Part shown: one piece after another, positions 22,501 through 22,741 of the stretch | How the letters are laid out: every line of letters begins with the position of its first letter | How positions within the stretch are numbered: the first letter of the stretch is position 1 | Assembly: GCA_022564455.1 (NCBI GenBank) | Contig: JADFLK010000001.1 | Span: 1-22,741 of the forward strand | Length of the DNA: 22,741 bases | From: Bacteroidota bacterium | Lineage (GTDB): Bacteria > Bacteroidota > Rhodothermia > Rhodothermales > Rubricoccaceae | Direction: 5' to 3' | The notes under the pieces: generated by a model | The model's input: only the letters and a program-made list of their open reading frames with translations | The model's database searches: none | What the model was told of the DNA's origin: nothing | Translations under genes and position numbers: made by a program

Positions 22501-22544
22501 GCTACTCCTGCCCGAATTGTGGGAATACTAGTGGGTGCGGGTGA
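19533..22544 (+). CDS. nrdJ: adenosylcobalamin-dependent (class II) ribonucleoside-diphosphate reductase
   Basis: The product is 1003 residues, within the long NrdJ type. It has [10 protein letters not shown] at 147-156, the redox Cys195 in [22 protein letters not shown] at 221-232, catalytic NPCSE at 399-403 (thiyl Cys401, Glu403), partner Cys412 in [30 protein letters not shown] in the substrate-binding barrel, and a C-terminal zinc-ribbon-like tail with Cys977, 980, 990, 993, 996 and 1002. It reduces ribonucleotides to deoxyribonucleotides using adenosylcobalamin to generate the thiyl radical, so it works without oxygen or a radical-storing subunit. The tail cysteines probably relay electrons to the active-site pair. 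All catalytic residues are present. No nrdB-like gene lies nearby. The ATG at 19533 has no strong Shine-Dalgarno. Upstream DnaA-like boxes and hairpins may control it. Confidence 0.95.
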   Translation: [1003 protein letters not shown]

Positions 22545-22617
22545 GCGTTATTAGGCGGTGACTCTAGATGGCTTGCCAGCAGTCGGTATGCCTCGCAGCC
22601 CTTGTTGGTGTCTTGTT

Positions 22618-22741
22618 ATGATTACGCGACCAACGGTATTGGTACTTGGCGCAGGAGCTAGTATCCCATACGGCCTTCCATCAGGTCAAACGTTATTGGA
22701 GGAGATCGTCACGCTTCCACGGAATGCGCAAATCATTCCGT
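22618..22741 (+). CDS. SIR2-like NAD-binding-domain protein, N-terminal fragment
   Basis: ATG 22618 opens a frame to the window edge (41 codons). It starts MITRPTVLVLGAGASIPYGL and continues PSGQTLLEEI. The VLGAGAS-x-P-x-G-x-PSG pattern is the nucleotide-binding start of SIR2-like proteins, many of which are NAD-depleting effectors in anti-phage defence systems (for example ThsA-type or Dsr proteins). Only the Rossmann opening is visible. Catalytic residues, other domains and neighbours lie outside the window, so both family and role are provisional. It follows nrdJ by 73 bases of unremarkable sequence without an evident terminator. Confidence 0.6.
   Translation, partial: MITRPTVLVLGAGASIPYGLPSGQTLLEEIVTLPRNAQIIP

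Overview
The window reads as chromosomal DNA of a GC-rich member of the Rhodothermota/Bacteroidota lineage, probably marine. The evidence is a secreted nuclease ending in a type IX secretion (Por) sorting domain, several outer-membrane proteins with TonB-receptor-like plugs, an adenosylcobalamin-dependent (class II) ribonucleotide reductase, and few clear Shine-Dalgarno sites. The assignment is inference from gene content, not from a marker gene.

Layout. Positions 1-1535 are an accessory, visibly less GC-rich patch. It holds the 3' end of a DUF294-type nucleotidyltransferase gene with an in-frame stop, a frameshifted HicB-like antitoxin coupled to an unrecognised gene, and an intact toxin-first type II toxin-antitoxin pair (Gp49/HigB-like toxin, XRE antitoxin). 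Positions 1597-5434 (minus strand) run 6-phosphofructokinase, deoxynucleoside kinase, then a plug/beta-barrel outer-membrane protein. A divergent lipoprotein gene (5662-6492) ends directly against an outer-membrane protein cluster and a CCA-adding-type nucleotidyltransferase (6493-10695, minus). A secreted endonuclease/exonuclease/phosphatase-family enzyme follows (10809-12014, plus). Positions 12202-16070 encode a complete ferric-iron-type ABC importer: lipoprotein binding protein, fused two-domain permease, ATPase. On the minus strand, a PhoD-like phosphatase and a DUF429 protein form a tight pair (16163-18294), preceded by an acidic hypothetical gene with its own terminator. NrdJ fills 19533-22544, and the window ends inside a gene starting with a SIR2-like nucleotide-binding motif.

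Beyond the genes, the main pattern is in the intergenic gaps. Most contain short degenerate tandem repeats with 7-base periodicity, and each site has a different unit. Three gaps also hold a palindromic element with CGTAGG/CCTACG-like ends. One heptad theme forms inverted arrays abutting the start codons of phosphofructokinase and the divergent lipoprotein. The ABC ATPase gene lacks any conventional start codon in front of its conserved N-terminus, directly beside one of the palindromes. No tRNA, rRNA, CRISPR array or insertion sequence was recognised.
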